64,000 bases of DNA from Margaritifera margaritifera (lineage: Eukaryota; Mollusca; Bivalvia; Unionida; Margaritiferidae), in NCBI GenBank assembly GCA_029931535.1, contig JAQPZY010001521.1:2871501-2935500 (forward strand), in the 5' to 3' direction. Positions 14,201 to 29,200 of the stretch are shown piece after piece (position 1 is the first letter of the stretch; the number at the start of each line of letters is the position of its first letter). Under the pieces are notes generated by a model that was not told the origin of the DNA, did no database searches, and saw only the letters and a program-made list of their open reading frames with translations. Position numbers and translations under genes: made by a program.

Positions 14201-17200
14201 GTCCTACAGCCTATCCATTATCAAACTTAAGGAGCTGTCAGTGGAATATGGAGTATGGTCCTACAGCCTATCCATTATCAAACTTAAGGAGCTGTCAGTG
14301 GAATATGGAGTATGGTCCTACAGCCTATCCATTATCAAACTTAAGTAGCTGTCAGTGGAATATGCAGTATGGTCCTACAACCCATCTATTATCAAACTTA
14401 AGTGGCTGTAAAATTATGAAAGATTAAAAAGATTATGTACAAAATGTTCACTATAGAAAGCTGAAGAGGAATATCATTTTATCATTGAATGACCCCTTTA
14501 CATGGAAGAAAGAACTAATTTTTTATTCTATTATGATGCCTTGCTGCAACTATTCCAATATTGTTGACCTTTCAAATTTCTCCATGTTTATTGAAAAAAG
14601 TATGAAAAAGCAAGGCAGAAACTAATAGTAATTTAATAGTACAAAAAAAACTTTATTTGATGTATTCTTTTTAAAAAAAAACTGTGTATGTTCTTATTAT
14701 AACTATTAAAAATTAATGAAGTGTATACTGACCTACAGGGTCCTTATTAAGTTTAATAACAATATTTCAGTTCTTTTCTTTTCTAAAAACTTCTCTGGAG
14801 CCAAATCTTTAATTTTATAACAATGCTATGTTGGAGTTTACTGTACATCATGTAATAGCTAGTGCTTTCTGAATTACTGTACTGTATTGCTGATTGTGCA
14901 GGAAATATTGCTTAATGACAGTGACAAGTAATTTAGCTTATTATACAAATAAAGATTAAATAGATGCAATCTTGTTTGTTTTAGGTGAATGCTTGATCAT
15001 AAGTTTTCCAATCAATTACTGTTCTTAAAAATAAACAGATTTAAAATTTGCGTTTATTTTAACAGCACCCTAATACCTTCTTAATAGTCATAACCTTACT
15101 GACCCTTTATGCGATTGTGGCCCAAAAATCGTAAACTACACAGCTTCATATGCATGGCAGTTTTTCCAACATCTGCCGTTGGGACCACACTATCATGATT
15201 GATTCTGCAACCATGCTGGTGACTCAATCTGTGTACATGAAAGTCATTTTCACCATCTGTCAACACAAGTAATGAACCTTGTACAGCATGAAGATATGAA
15301 GAAGAAGATGGCCGACCCCATCTTGATCTGCATTATATTGCCTGTTTTCACATCTAGCCAATATCATCCCAAATAATTGTTATATTCTTGTACAAAGACT
15401 TAATTATGCAGTTCAAGTCGGATCAGTGTTTGATACTACTGTTGATTGACCTAAGCAAAACACTGTTCATGATTCTTGAAGTTTAAAATATATGTTGAAG
15501 GCATTTGAGACAATGTGCCGATCAGTGTTATCAATGATACCAAAGTACTTAAGGCTCAGTGTGCTTATAATAGAAAGAAATGAAAGAGATCACTGCTTTA
15601 TCCTTGACTTGTGAGAGTTGTGTCCCTTGGACCAAATAACTGCAATTGCCATAATTATAGAAACACTACCATTCCTGCAAGCTTTCTAGACAATGGTAGG
15701 AGGTTTGTCACCTTCACATTGGAGGTTTTATAGACAAAAGGATGGTCATTGTGTGCAGCCTAAGTCAATGGCAACTTAAAATGAATAAAAAGTGTGAGTT
15801 AATATTGTTAATTGGATCAAATAGCCCATTTGTTTTTTAAGATTTTTAATTTAAGAGAAAAATAGTAATACATTTTATTTATTGATTAAAATACCTGAAT
15901 GGAACTGTTCTGGTCTATATACATTAAAAATGTCAAAAGCGTATAATCATAGGATGCCAAGATTATTTATGACCATGGCTATCAAATCACTGTACTTTCT
16001 ATTTTATTGTAACTTATTCATTTTATTTTATTTCAATAATGCCCACAATCCTGTACAAATATAATTCATTACATTCTATTTCCGAATGTTTTTTTCTTTG
16101 ATTTTTGTTTTCTTGGTCAGTGTTCCAAACTACTGGTAGTGCTTATAACAACAGTCTGTCAGATACTTCTCTAAAAGATCTTCCTCATTTGCAAACAGGA
16201 TGTCACTTCAGCAGCAGCTGTCGTGCATATAAATTTTGCAACAAAATCTGTTCATTGTTTAGATGTTGTTGAAGGCAGTAATAATAATAAACATGTTCCC
16301 AAATCAGGATTTCACTGGATATTCCCTTAAAGGGAGACTATTTTAATTGTTTGTTTGAAATTATGTCACCTCCTAAAATGGATGCATTTTCGGGAATTCA
16401 TGTTTTTCCAAACATGATCATGTCAGGGGGTTAGGTAATTCAGAATTATGTTTTTCATGTGATATGCCATGACTTTGCAGGTATGCACTACAGAACCTAT
16501 GACAGATTTCCACTGTCATGGTTTCACTTTCATTATAAGGCAGTTAGCTGCAATTTATTGAGTTTACTGTTCAACCCAGTTGTAAAATGCTTCTTTGGTC
16601 TAAAATAGTGAATAATGATGAGTCAAAATGTTTATACATTTTAATTTCCTGGATTTTTTTGTTTGTTTTTGTTTAGGGAGGGAAGTTTGATCATAAGGTC
16701 TAGGGTACTCTTCCGTTTGGTGAGAATGTACCTAGTTGGTGAGACACGAAGGAGCACTGATAAATCTGTATTGATGGAGAAGATACAAAGCGGCATTGAG
16801 ATAGTAAAAGAAAACCCTAAAATAGACATTCCTGATGTGTTTAAGAATTTAACAGCAGATGCTGTTAAAGAAGTCATCACTTTTGAAATAAAAGGTCAGT
16901 ATCATATTAACAATAACAAAAACCCCTTACTCCTCATTACAAATTTTGCATCCATTTCATTCATGCCGTATTCACCATTTATTTGAATACAAAAAACTTA
17001 GCTTTGGTTACAGGGACAAGTGAAAATGATAAGCCAGGGGCATGCAGGTATTTAATTATTTGGGATTAATTCTACCATAATTTAAGTTTTACTTGAACCA
17101 AAGTTAATATTTTAATAAATATCAGAGAGATTTATAATAGGATTTAAATTTTAATCCATCAGCCTTGATGCAAGGTCAGTATGGGGTCAAATATGTGTAG

Positions 17201-20200
17201 ATAAGTACAGAATAAAATATATTTTCTGGGGGAAAACAGCTTTGGATTATTGGACAGCTGTACCTGATGTTTGCAGTATAAATTATAGAGAATTTAGGCA
17301 ATGTTATTAAAACTGAGTCATTGTGATCCCTTGTCAGTGGAGCCTTGCAGGGACTACAGTAAAATGGAGGAGTATTTGCTGGGGTCAAGTGATGGTGCAG
17401 GGGTTGGGCTGTGTGAGGCCTCTGTTAACATGCTGAAGGAACAAATCCAACAGAATGGTGGAAATATTGACATCAATTCTTGCAGGTATGTAACCAACTT
17501 GCCATCATCTTGTCTCAGACAAATTTTCCATCAAACTTCCTGATCAGCCAAGTGATCATGTAACTAATCATTGTACTTATGACAGACCACATTGACTGAC
17601 CAGCTCAAGGACTGTCTGACTGGCCATTAGGCTTTTGATCTGACCAATTATAAAAAAAACCCACCAAACTTTTGTGTCTGTCCATCTGATTAACCAGCTA
17701 TCTGATTAATAGTGGACTGATCTGCATCAAGCGTAATATTCTAGTTTTTAATTATTTTTGTCTCTTCATTCATAAATCATGATGAATTTTCTTGTTCTTT
17801 TGTCAAAAAACTTCTTTGATACAATGTTTCATGAATCCATCTCATATTGTATAGTATTACACATGTGTTGTATCACATTACGATGTCACAAATTATGTTC
17901 AAATAGCATGTAATCAGAAGATGTAATGTCCAAGGCATTACAATGTATTTCCAAGCCATGACACTTTATTTATTTGTGGTATGTTGCAGAAAATCAGTGA
18001 TTTTCATCAAGAGATAAATGGAATTGGACGTCATTGGTCAATTCATTGAAATTAATTATAAAAATATTGACAATTTTTAACCTTGGTTGTTCACCAAGGC
18101 TTGCGATAGACATTATTAAACTTGTTTTATAAATTTTGTTTGAAATGAGAGTTCATGTAAGATCCTTTATGTGAGTGACAGCTCATCCTCTATCTTATAG
18201 CAGGGTTTTGTATTATATTTTCCCAGCACATATCATGATCTGCTCGACTGCCTGGTGACACAGTTCCGACTGATTGATGGCCTAACCTGTGATTGGGACA
18301 ACAGTTTTATCCAAGGTGGATTTGTCCAGCAATCGGGACTGCTGTCAGATATTGCTGGCCTGACCAATGCAGGCAAATACCTGCATGGACAGTGCCTACA
18401 GATTTGGAGTTAGTTTTCATTTTTAATTTTCAGTGTAAGAACATGTAAAATTTGAAATGAAATAGACATGAGAAAATTTAAATTAGAAAATATTAGAACA
18501 AAATAGATTTATGTATTAATTGTTGAATTGCTTGTGTATATAATGGTGTTAAATTTACACAGTTTGATAAGAATTGGAGTGTGTTTATGATGTATGGTTT
18601 TTGACCAATTGATTATTCAAAAATTGTTAAATGTGAAGGTGGGGTGGGGTGGGGGTGGGCTTGGGGGAAGCTCAGTAAAAGTTCAAAGACAGGCAAACAT
18701 CAGGCCTGGCCTACAGCCAAATTTATACACCAAAATATTACTGTACTTATAGAACCACCACCACAATATCTCACTACACCACACTGCATAAATCCATGTC
18801 TATAATTTGAGAATGAATGTTATCTCTCTTTTTAGAAGGACAGTATAAATTTGAGGACCATCAGACCCCAGGTGTGGTTCACAGCCCCTGTACAGACCCA
18901 CAACAGGTGTTTTACACAGCCAAATACTACTGTCCTATTCTGCGGGAAGCCTTACAGAATACAAATGAATCTAGCTGCAGGTATGGATAGCAAAATTGTA
19001 ATTGACATATCTCATTTCTTATAGCAAACCTCTCAATCTTTTTTGTAAACCTAACTAGCACACTTCAGTAAAAAAAATGTTATGTAGCAGTCAAAGGTAG
19101 CAGGGTGAGACATATGGATCACTTTTTCAATAGCATTGTTGTCATTGTTGTTGGTGATGTTGGGGTCATCGTTAAGATTTTGCATTTAGTTCAGTTCCTC
19201 TGACACTGTTGTATGTGCAGTCATGACACTTTATGGGTGTATTCATCTCTGAGGGTACTGCTTACTGCAGACAAAAGTATGTCACAGTGACCTACTTTTT
19301 ATACTCAAGTGATTATGTTATGGTTTTGAATTTAGCTCAGTTTATCAGACATTGTTGTATTTACAGTCATGAAACTTTATTGTTGTGTTTATCTTGAAGG
19401 GTACTACTCACCATGGGCCAAAGTAGGTCACAGTGAACTGGTTATAGACTAGGAGAGCTTATGGGATGGCTGTTGTCCATTGTCCATTGTCCGTCCGACG
19501 TCCGTTGTCCATCTGTCTGTTAGTGCAAGTTTGTTATCGCTACTCCTCCTAAACTACTTAGAGGACTGCCATGAAACTTTATACACACATTTATCCAGTG
19601 GTCTAGTTGGTCCTAAATGAAAATGGTGTTTCTTGGACATTCAGTGGATGTCATATTAGCATGGGGTTTTTAGTAAAAGCCCTTTTATGATGTCTAGTTG
19701 GTCCTGAATGAAAATGGTGCCTATCTGATAACCAATATGGCCACCACAGCAGTCATCTTGAAAATCTTGTTATCGCTGCTCCTTCTGAATGGAAAGTCAT
19801 ATTGACATGGGTTTTCATTAGAAGACTTCTTATGATGTCTAGTTGGTCCTAAATGAAAATGTGTCGATCTGATGTCCGATATGGTCACCACAATGGCCAT
19901 CTTAAATATCTTGATTTTGCTTCTTCTTCTGAAAAAAATGTAATATTGCTGTGTGGTTTTCACCAGAAGACTTCGTAAAATGTCTAGTTGGTCATAAACA
20001 AAAATGGTGCTGCCTGCACATCTAATATGGCCATCACATCAACCATCATGAAAATCTTGTTATTTTGTTATTCCTTCTGATTGGATGGTGGTGTCAACAT
20101 GGAGTTTTACTAAATGACTTCTTATAATGTCTAGTTCATCCTACATGAAAATAGTGCTGCTCAGACATCCAGTTTGGTTGCCACAGTGTCCATCTTGGAA

Positions 20201-23200
20201 ATCTTGTTATCACAACTTCTGAATGAATGGTCATATTAACATGGGGTTTTCACTGAAAAACTTAACTTCCAATATGGCTGCCACAATGGCCAGCTTGAAA
20301 ATCTTGTTATTGCTCCTTTAGATGGCTGCTCATATTGATTTTGCGCTTTCACCAAAAGACTTCTATTGATATCTAGTTGGTACTAAATGGAAATGGTGCC
20401 AATATGGCCACCATGGCAGCCATTTTTAGAATCTTGTTATCGTTACCCCTCCAAAATGGAAAGTCATATCTCTATGGGTTTCAACCAGAAGACTTCTTAT
20501 GATGTCTTGTTGGTTCTAAATGAAATTGGTGTCAGTCTGACATCCAATATGTCCACCACAGCAGCTAATTTGAAAATCTTATAGCTGAAGTATTTTTGAA
20601 ATGGTTTCAACACTCAGCAGTTAAAAGGAAGAAATGGTTTTATCTTGAATTTCTGGAAAAAAAACTCGGCCAGTAGAGCGACAGTCCCTTTGAGGGACTC
20701 TTGTTTAGTCATGCATTACTCATGCTGTAGCAACATCATCGCAGGTGAGACAATAAAAGTACAGATTTTTTAAATGCTGTTTTAATCAAATTTGTTTTTT
20801 GTGAATGTTAGCTTCACAGTATTAAACTTAGATGGCAGAATTATAGCCATTATCAGCTTTCATTACACATCAATTAGCTTGTTATCCATACATTTTTTTT
20901 ATAGCTTTAACCAAATTCAGTTTGCAGCCTAAACTGATGAAGATCTCATTTGAGTTTGATGATTGCTGACTTGTCCATGAAGAACTGTACTGTGGTCCTT
21001 GATTGTTTCTATAGCAGATTGTCCATGAACTGTGGCCCTTGATTGTTTCTATAGTAGATTTGTCTATGAACAACTGTACTGTGGCCCTTGATTGTTTCTA
21101 TAGTAGATTCGTCTATGAACAACTGTACTGTGGCCCTGATTGTTTCTATAGCAGATTTGTCCATGAAGAACTGTACTGTGGCCCTTGTTTCTATAACAGA
21201 TTTGTCCATGAACAACTCTACAGTAGCCCTTGAATGTTTCAATAGCAGATTTTGAAATATTGTACTATTATTTATATTTTTATTACACCTAAACATTGTA
21301 AATCATGAATAATTAATATATCATTGCAAGTTGATTAATGATCAGAATTTGTCAGTGGAAATATACATCCTTGTGATAATCTAATGGCTGCTGGTGATAA
21401 GCCATCTGGGCTGAAGTTACTATTTAATTACATACACCCTATATACTTGTGTATAAATCAGGTCCAAATGCAAATAACATAGACCCTGATTTGCCATCAC
21501 ATAATGTGCCGGCAGATCAGGGCCTATGTTGTTTGTTCTACTGATTAGTCCTTACAAACTGCATAGACCCAGATCTTCCGGCGCATTATGCGATGGCATA
21601 TCTGATTCTGTGCAGTTTGGAGTTTGTATTAGCTTATATGTGAGTACATACGGTATGCTTCATTTTACTTTTTTGACATTTAAGAAGGAATATTGAAAGT
21701 CTTGTTGTAAAAAACTTAAAATAAATATCTTTGAAGGATGAGAAAAAAATGGTGAGTCAAAATTACATACAGGTCTCAAAATGGCTAAATTAACATTAAT
21801 TGTATCATCTGCATTGGTTTACAGAACTTCTAGTTCAACTTTGCTGCAGTGTCAGTGAACCTTAGAATTCTTAATTACATATATTTTTGTTTATCTTCTA
21901 GAGAGAATCTGTTCAGTCTTGCTGAATGTGTAAGAACCACTATCAGCGAGAAATACAGCCAAAGTTGTGAACTGAAACAAGTGGTTGATGTCATATATGA
22001 TAACCAGGACTACATAGCCAAGTCAAAAAATGATATAAAATTCCTAAATACATGTAAGTAACAAACGTGCATGCGTGAGATAATAGGCTTATGGTGGCAA
22101 AAGTGTCAGTCACACTCTACTTCATGACATGAGGTATCACTGTATAGGTATGTACATATCTGATGACATGAGATATTACTGTATAGGTCTACACATATTT
22201 GATGACATGAGATATCACTGTATCAGTCTACACATATCTGATGACACAAGATATCATTGTATAGGTCTACACATATTTGATGACATGAGATATTACTGTA
22301 TCAGTCTACACATATTTGATGACATGAGGTATCACTGTATAGGTCTACACATGTTTGATGACATGAGATATCACTGTATAGGTCTACACATATTTGATGA
22401 CATGAGATATCACTGTATAGGTCTACAAATATTTGATGACATGAGATATCACTGTATAGGTCTACACATATTTGATGACATGAGATATCACTGTATAGGT
22501 TTAAACATTTGATGACATGAGATATCACTATCAGTCTACACATATTTGATGACAGGAGATATCACTGTATAGGTCTACACATATTTGATGACAGGAGATA
22601 TCACTGTATCAGTCTACACATATTTGATGACATGAGATATCACTGTAATGGTCCTCTCAAGTCTAATCACATGAGATATCACTGTATAGGTCTAAACATA
22701 TTTGATGACATGAGATATCACTGTATAGGTCTACACATATTTGATGACCTGAGATATCACTGTATAGGTCTACACATATTTGATGACATGAGATATCACT
22801 GTATAGGTCTACACATATTTGATGACATGAGATATCACTGTATAGGTCTACACATGTTTGATGAAATGAGATATCACTGTATAGGTCTACACATTTTTGA
22901 TGACATGAGATATCACTGTATAGGTCTACACATATTTGATGACATGATATATCACTGTATAGGTCTACACATTTGATGACATGAGATATTACTGTATAGG
23001 TCTACACATATTTGATGACATGAGATATCACTGTATAGGTCTACACATATTTGATGACATGAGATATCACTATCGGTCTACACATATTTGATGACAGGAG
23101 ATATCATTGTATAGGTCTACACATATTTGATGACATGAGATATCACTGTATCAGTCTACACATATTTGATGACGTGAGATATCACTATTGGTCCTCAAGT

Positions 23201-26200
23201 TTAATCACATGAGATATCACTGTACAGGTCTACACATATTTGATGACATGAGAAATCACTATATAGGTCTACACATATTTGATGACATGAGATATCACTG
23301 TATAGGTCTACACATATTTGATGACATGCAATATCACTATAGGTCTACACATATTTGATGACATGAGTTATCATTGTATAGGTCTACACATATTTGATGA
23401 CATGAGATATCACTGTTTAGGTCTACACATATTTGATGACATGTGATATCACTGTATAGGTCTACACATATTTGATGACATGATATATCACTGTATAGGT
23501 CTACACAAATCTATGATTTGAAATGTCACTGTATAGGTCGACACATATTTGATTACACATACTAAGGATTCTGTCAAGAAAATTTTTTTTTCCAGACACA
23601 AGCTTTAAAAAAAATCATTTGTGCTGACTCAAAATCTACTTCTTTTATTCAACACTGTGTTTAAACTGCTATACTTTAGATAAAAAACATATAAAAATGT
23701 TTTAAATGGACAAAGTTTCATGGGTATATTTTGCCTCTCAGAATAGTGTGCTTCAGAAAATAATTGTGTGACTTTGTATACTAAAATTTTGATTTTATTT
23801 TATTTAATTAAAAGCAATGTTTTCTCAAGGTCCTCATGCAAACCAGTATTCAGTGCCAAAATAATTTATCCTTTACAGTGTTTTCAAAGAACACTTGTTC
23901 CCCTTAATTTTGTATTCCATTTTACTTAAAGCAATGTTTCACTGCAGTTTATGATGTCGACTAGTGTCCAATTGATCTATCAATTTTCTCTGTACTGATT
24001 GGATCATCAGAGTTGATATTCATAAGCATTTGAAGTGTGTCTTGTTTTAAACTGTTTCTCTTTTATGGCGATCCATTTAATTTTTGAGAAGGAAGGGAGG
24101 ACCTGGGATTTTAAAAAAAAAAATATCTGACCTCCAAATAGGTTGAAAAAAATATTCTTGCTCCAGTTGGTTGAAAAAAGGAACTAATTCTATCCATCAT
24201 ATTAGTTGGAGAAAAAAAATTACCTTGAGATAAAAGAGAAAATTTACCTGGTTGGAAAGAAAATCTCAGGCTCCATCCCCCAAATAAAGGAGTTGGTCTG
24301 TTATACTTTTGATATTGTTCATGTGACTGAATCCTCATTCACTTTATGCTGTAAAGGGGCTCATATCAAATGTGGTTTCCAATACTGTATATACTCGCGT
24401 ATAAGCCGATACCAACTGCAAACTGCATAGACCCAGATCTGCCATCTCATAATGCGCCAGCAGATCTGGGTCTATGCAGTTTGTAAGGACTAATCGGTAG
24501 AACAAACAAGATAAACCCTGATCTGCAGGCGCATTATGCGACGGCAGATCAGGGTCTATGTTGTTTGCATTTGCATCCAGATAATACACGAGTATATACA
24601 GTAATTTCGAAATGTCAACATGTTCAGGCATGGAATTCTTAATAATTGTGACATTCACCTCTGCTTTTGCGATCTCTGACTATTTGTATGTCTTCATCTA
24701 TGCCTTCAGGTCAATGTATTGTCTGTATTTCATCATGATCTGTAGGAACGAGTATTCAGGAGCCTTGGGGTAGTTTAAATCTACAAATTTTGTTCAATCA
24801 GAGTTGAAAACAGAAATAAAGTGGGAGATCCAATGGTATTTTTTGAATCAATCAGTAAAAACAATAGCTCTAAGTTTTGTAATTAGTTCATGTCATAGTA
24901 CAGTGGATGTGTCACAGAGAACACTCACTCCATATATCAGTAGAATCAGCTGCTACCAACTGGTTTGAATTCAATGGATTAAAATACCATGTAATTATCT
25001 CACTTCATTTAGGGTGAAAACATTGTATTAGATACTATTATAAATCACTAATCCCCTAACTTAGATGAATTTTCAAGCAATTGTATAGGTACCACATGAT
25101 ATATTTAAACCAGTGAGGAATTATCCTGCAAACATGAGCAAGGGATAGTTTATTTATGAGGGACTAGTGAGTGCTAATTATTGGTAACAATGAAATATGG
25201 AGTACTGTTCCCCATTCATAGGCCATGTGCTTGCTTTGTACTCAAAGTTTATAGCTTTTCATACAGTTAAGCAAACAATATTCATAAGGTGGTGGGACCA
25301 ACAAATGGAACCTGAGCAGGGTGATGAATATCAATAATTTACCAGTGTCTTTCAAGAACTTCAGAATGCAAATGCTGCAATTAGTCTGCATGCTCAAGTT
25401 TTTTTCCAGGCAAAATAAAATATGGGAGGGGCCCAATATAGCTTTAGAGGGGTCCCTGGTGTCAGTCTATCCGATTTTGTTTTAGCTCAGCAGCAAAACA
25501 AGGAATTGTTTGGAAACATGATGGACAGTTTTTCTGCACATGTAACAAATGCCAAATTTGCACTGAATATGCACAGACATGCACCTTTGATAAAGTCATG
25601 CGAGTGTTGCATGTATACAGCACACTATTATTTCACTGCATGTTATAATACTCATTAAGTTCATGGTTCTGTGAAAACAAATTTTGTTATATAACAGTAG
25701 TAAATTCATTTATACAACCTCTTTTAAAGCTAAGTCCCCATTTTGACATAAACATTGACTAACCCATGTTTGAAAACAGTAGATCATCAGATCTATGTAG
25801 ACCTATACCAATTACAATGAAGCCTGGATGGTATGACATTCAAGGGACCATCAATGAGTGGTATAATGTAATAAAATTGTAATAAAATTATGATAAACTG
25901 TAACAATTATCGTATATACTCATGTATAAGCTGGTCCAATGCAAACAAGATAGACCCTGATCTGCCATCGCATAATGCACCAGCAGATCAGGGTCTATGT
26001 TGTTTGTTCTACTGATTAGTCTTTACAAACTGCATAGACCTAGATCTGCCGGCACATTATGCAACGGCAGATCTGGGTCTATGCAGTTTGCAGTTGGTAT
26101 TGTATTATACACGAGTATATATGGTATATGCAGAAAATAATTTTAGATTATCACGATAAAAAGAAAGAAATTTTTTTAAAAACATTTATTACAATGGTCA

Positions 26201-29200
26201 TTGTTACTTTTAGATAAGGGAAGCAAGTTTCCATATTTATATCTTTAAGTAAAATAACAAATTAAGTTTTCTGGTTAGATTTGTTCACCATAAAATTAAT
26301 CGGTGAATAACTTTGAACAAAAATGAAAATGTTTTGAGTGATTGTGACAAATGAGCAAACCTTTTTCTTCTGTACTTCAAAAATCAGAAATGTCTTGCCA
26401 CAGTCCACTGCTATTACAGTACTATATTCATAATTGATTGAAAAACTCCTTTATGAAATATATACTGCATGGATAACTACTCGACTTGAACTAATGGTAT
26501 TTTAATTTTCTTAAATAAGTTATAAATTGAATTTGTTTTTAAACAGATGATACATTTGCTTGTATTTGTTAAAAAATGTATACATTTACTTGAAGAAGCC
26601 TAATACAGTTCATTTCAACAGCTTGTCACCATTAAAAACACACACACACACAGACATATATTGTTACTTCTGTACCAGTTATTACAATGTAATTAATGAT
26701 AATTGAACCAGAAACTTGTTCACATTAAACATGTACTGATTGCCTGCTTTCGTTATAAACTCTGCTGCTGATTTGATTTTCAGGTGCTCAAGGTTGTAGT
26801 GCACCATATATAGAGTATTTGGTCCACAGTAAGTGCCAAGGACCCATGATGCTGCTTGAGAAGGTGCAGCCAGCTAACCGGTGCAGGTATGACCTTTACC
26901 TGCGAGGGGCACAATATAATTGGCATTAACAAATTTAGTTCAGGATACTTCTGTACTATTTACCAATTAATATAAAGATTTGTCACATTTTCAGCTAACA
27001 ATTTGTTTTCCACTTTTGTAATTTCATATGCATAATTATGGACCTTTATGTTTGAAAATCATGTCAAGATTTTATACAAATTACATGAAGTTTATGTCAT
27101 AATTCTTTGTTGTAAGTTGTTTTGTAGTTTTTTTAGGTTATTGTCATTTTGATATTTTTCCAGTTACTTGTTCAGTTTTCATTTTCAATTTGCCTATAAA
27201 ATGAGGTACCTACCACATTTCAATTACCTATAAATGAGGTACCTACCTGTACCACATTTCAATTACCTATAAATGAGGTACATACCTGTACCACATTTCA
27301 ATTACCTAAATGAGGTACCTACCACATTTCAATTCACCTATAAATGAGGTACCTACCTGTACTACATTTCAATTACCTATAAATGAGGTACATACCTGTA
27401 CGACATTTCAATTACCTATAAATGAGGTACCTACCACATTTCAATTACATATAAATGAGGTACCTACCACATTTCAATTACTTATAAATGAGGTACCTAC
27501 CACATTTCAATTACCAATACATGAGGTACCTAACTGTACTACATTTCAATTACCTATACATGAGGTACCTACCACATATCAATGTACCTATAAATGAGGT
27601 ACCTACCACGTCTCAATTTGCCTATACATGAGGTACCTACCACATTTCAGTTTACCTATGAAAGGTACCTACCACATTTCAACTCGCCTATACATGAGGT
27701 ACCTACCACATTTCAGCTCGCCTATACATGAGGTACCTACCACATTTCAACTTGCCTATACATGAGGTACCTACCACATTTCAATTAACCTATGAAAGGT
27801 ACCTACCACATTTAAATTTACCTATGAAAGGTACCTACCACATTTCAATGTACCTATAAATCAGGTACGTACCACATCTCAATTTGCCTATACATGAGGT
27901 ACCTACCACATTTCAATGTACCTATAAATGAGGTACCTACCACATCTCAATTCGCCTATACATGAGGTACCTACCACATTTCAAATCACCTATAAATGAG
28001 GTACCTACTACATTTCAGTTCACCTATACATGAGGTACCTATCACATCTCGATTTGCCTATAAATGAAGTACCTACAACATTTCATTTCACCTATAAATG
28101 AGGTACCTACCACATTTCAGTTGTCTGGCAAATTTTAAAAGTGACAGCGTATTGTCAATGTTGTTTTCACAAGAGATGCATGTTTTCCATGTAGATCATA
28201 CAAGAACTTGGGTCTATCTTTTTTTAAGACTATTTGAGTACACTGTGAGTTGCTTGACTTTCATCAGTATGTTGGAACATTTGGGTTGTGATGCAGCTGG
28301 CACTGATGTTGGGCAGTATGTTGTACAGAGATGGTCCAGGATAAGAGAACGATACCCTGGGGCAGCAAGCTACATACCCAAGCCCTGCAGTGTTACTGGT
28401 CAGTATAAGCTTTGAAAAAGTTATTCATACTCTAAAGGGTCATCTGTTTGATTCAGATAATCATTGCAGCAATAGTTAATACAGTTTATATTTTTGTATA
28501 TTGGTTGTTACTTTCTTGGACACAAGTCAGGTAACACTGGTATGAAGATTCTAGATTCTACCAACATTTAAATATACCGTATATACTCACATATAATCCG
28601 GGTCCAAATGCAAACAACATAGACCCTGATCTGCCATTGCATAATACACCAGCAGATCTGGGTCTATGCAGTTTGCAGTTGGTATGGGATTATACATGAA
28701 TATATATGGTACTCTTTGAATAAATCAAGCATGAAATCCTAATCCAATACCTAATATTCTAATATTACACAATTATGAGGTGGGTATTGAATTTCAGACT
28801 CAAAACTCTAGTTTTCACTAAGTTCATTCACCTTTGATTTTATTATGATCCATTATTTCTACATAAATTAAAACAGGACTTGTAAGTCATTTTGTTGATA
28901 TTGATGGACCAAAGCTTTCAATTTATTATGATCAATTATTTGTACATAAATTAAAACAGGACTGTAAGTAATTCTGTAGATATTGATGGACCAAAGCTTT
29001 CAATTTAACAGTTTAGATTGTTGGTTGGAATTAGGAGATAACAGTCTTGTAATTGGGGATTGAAGGACATAAATGGTGGTTTTGCTGTCGCATATTGAGT
29101 TCTACTGTAAATGCATTAGCAGAGCCAGTAAAATAGATAATTGTTACAATAAAACCAACATTAGCACCCTCAAATCCTCAAATACATGAATTGTCCCAAT

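Noticed and set aside
13735..14427. Long 19-residue-repeat open frames
   Set aside because: They come from the 57-bp repeat. Two overlapping frames are equally open, and neither joins the host gene's phases.
22129..22976. 13-residue-repeat open frames, rich in His and Cys
   Set aside because: They come from the 39-bp minisatellite. There is no exon border and the array has indels that break the frame.
22124..23555. CRISPR-like array
   Set aside because: The repeats are contiguous with no unique spacers, and the DNA is clearly eukaryotic.
28268..28398. Shorter version of the D3 second-half exon
   Set aside because: It keeps frame but loses C4. The 28229 start restores the x8 and x11 spacings and has the better pyrimidine tract.
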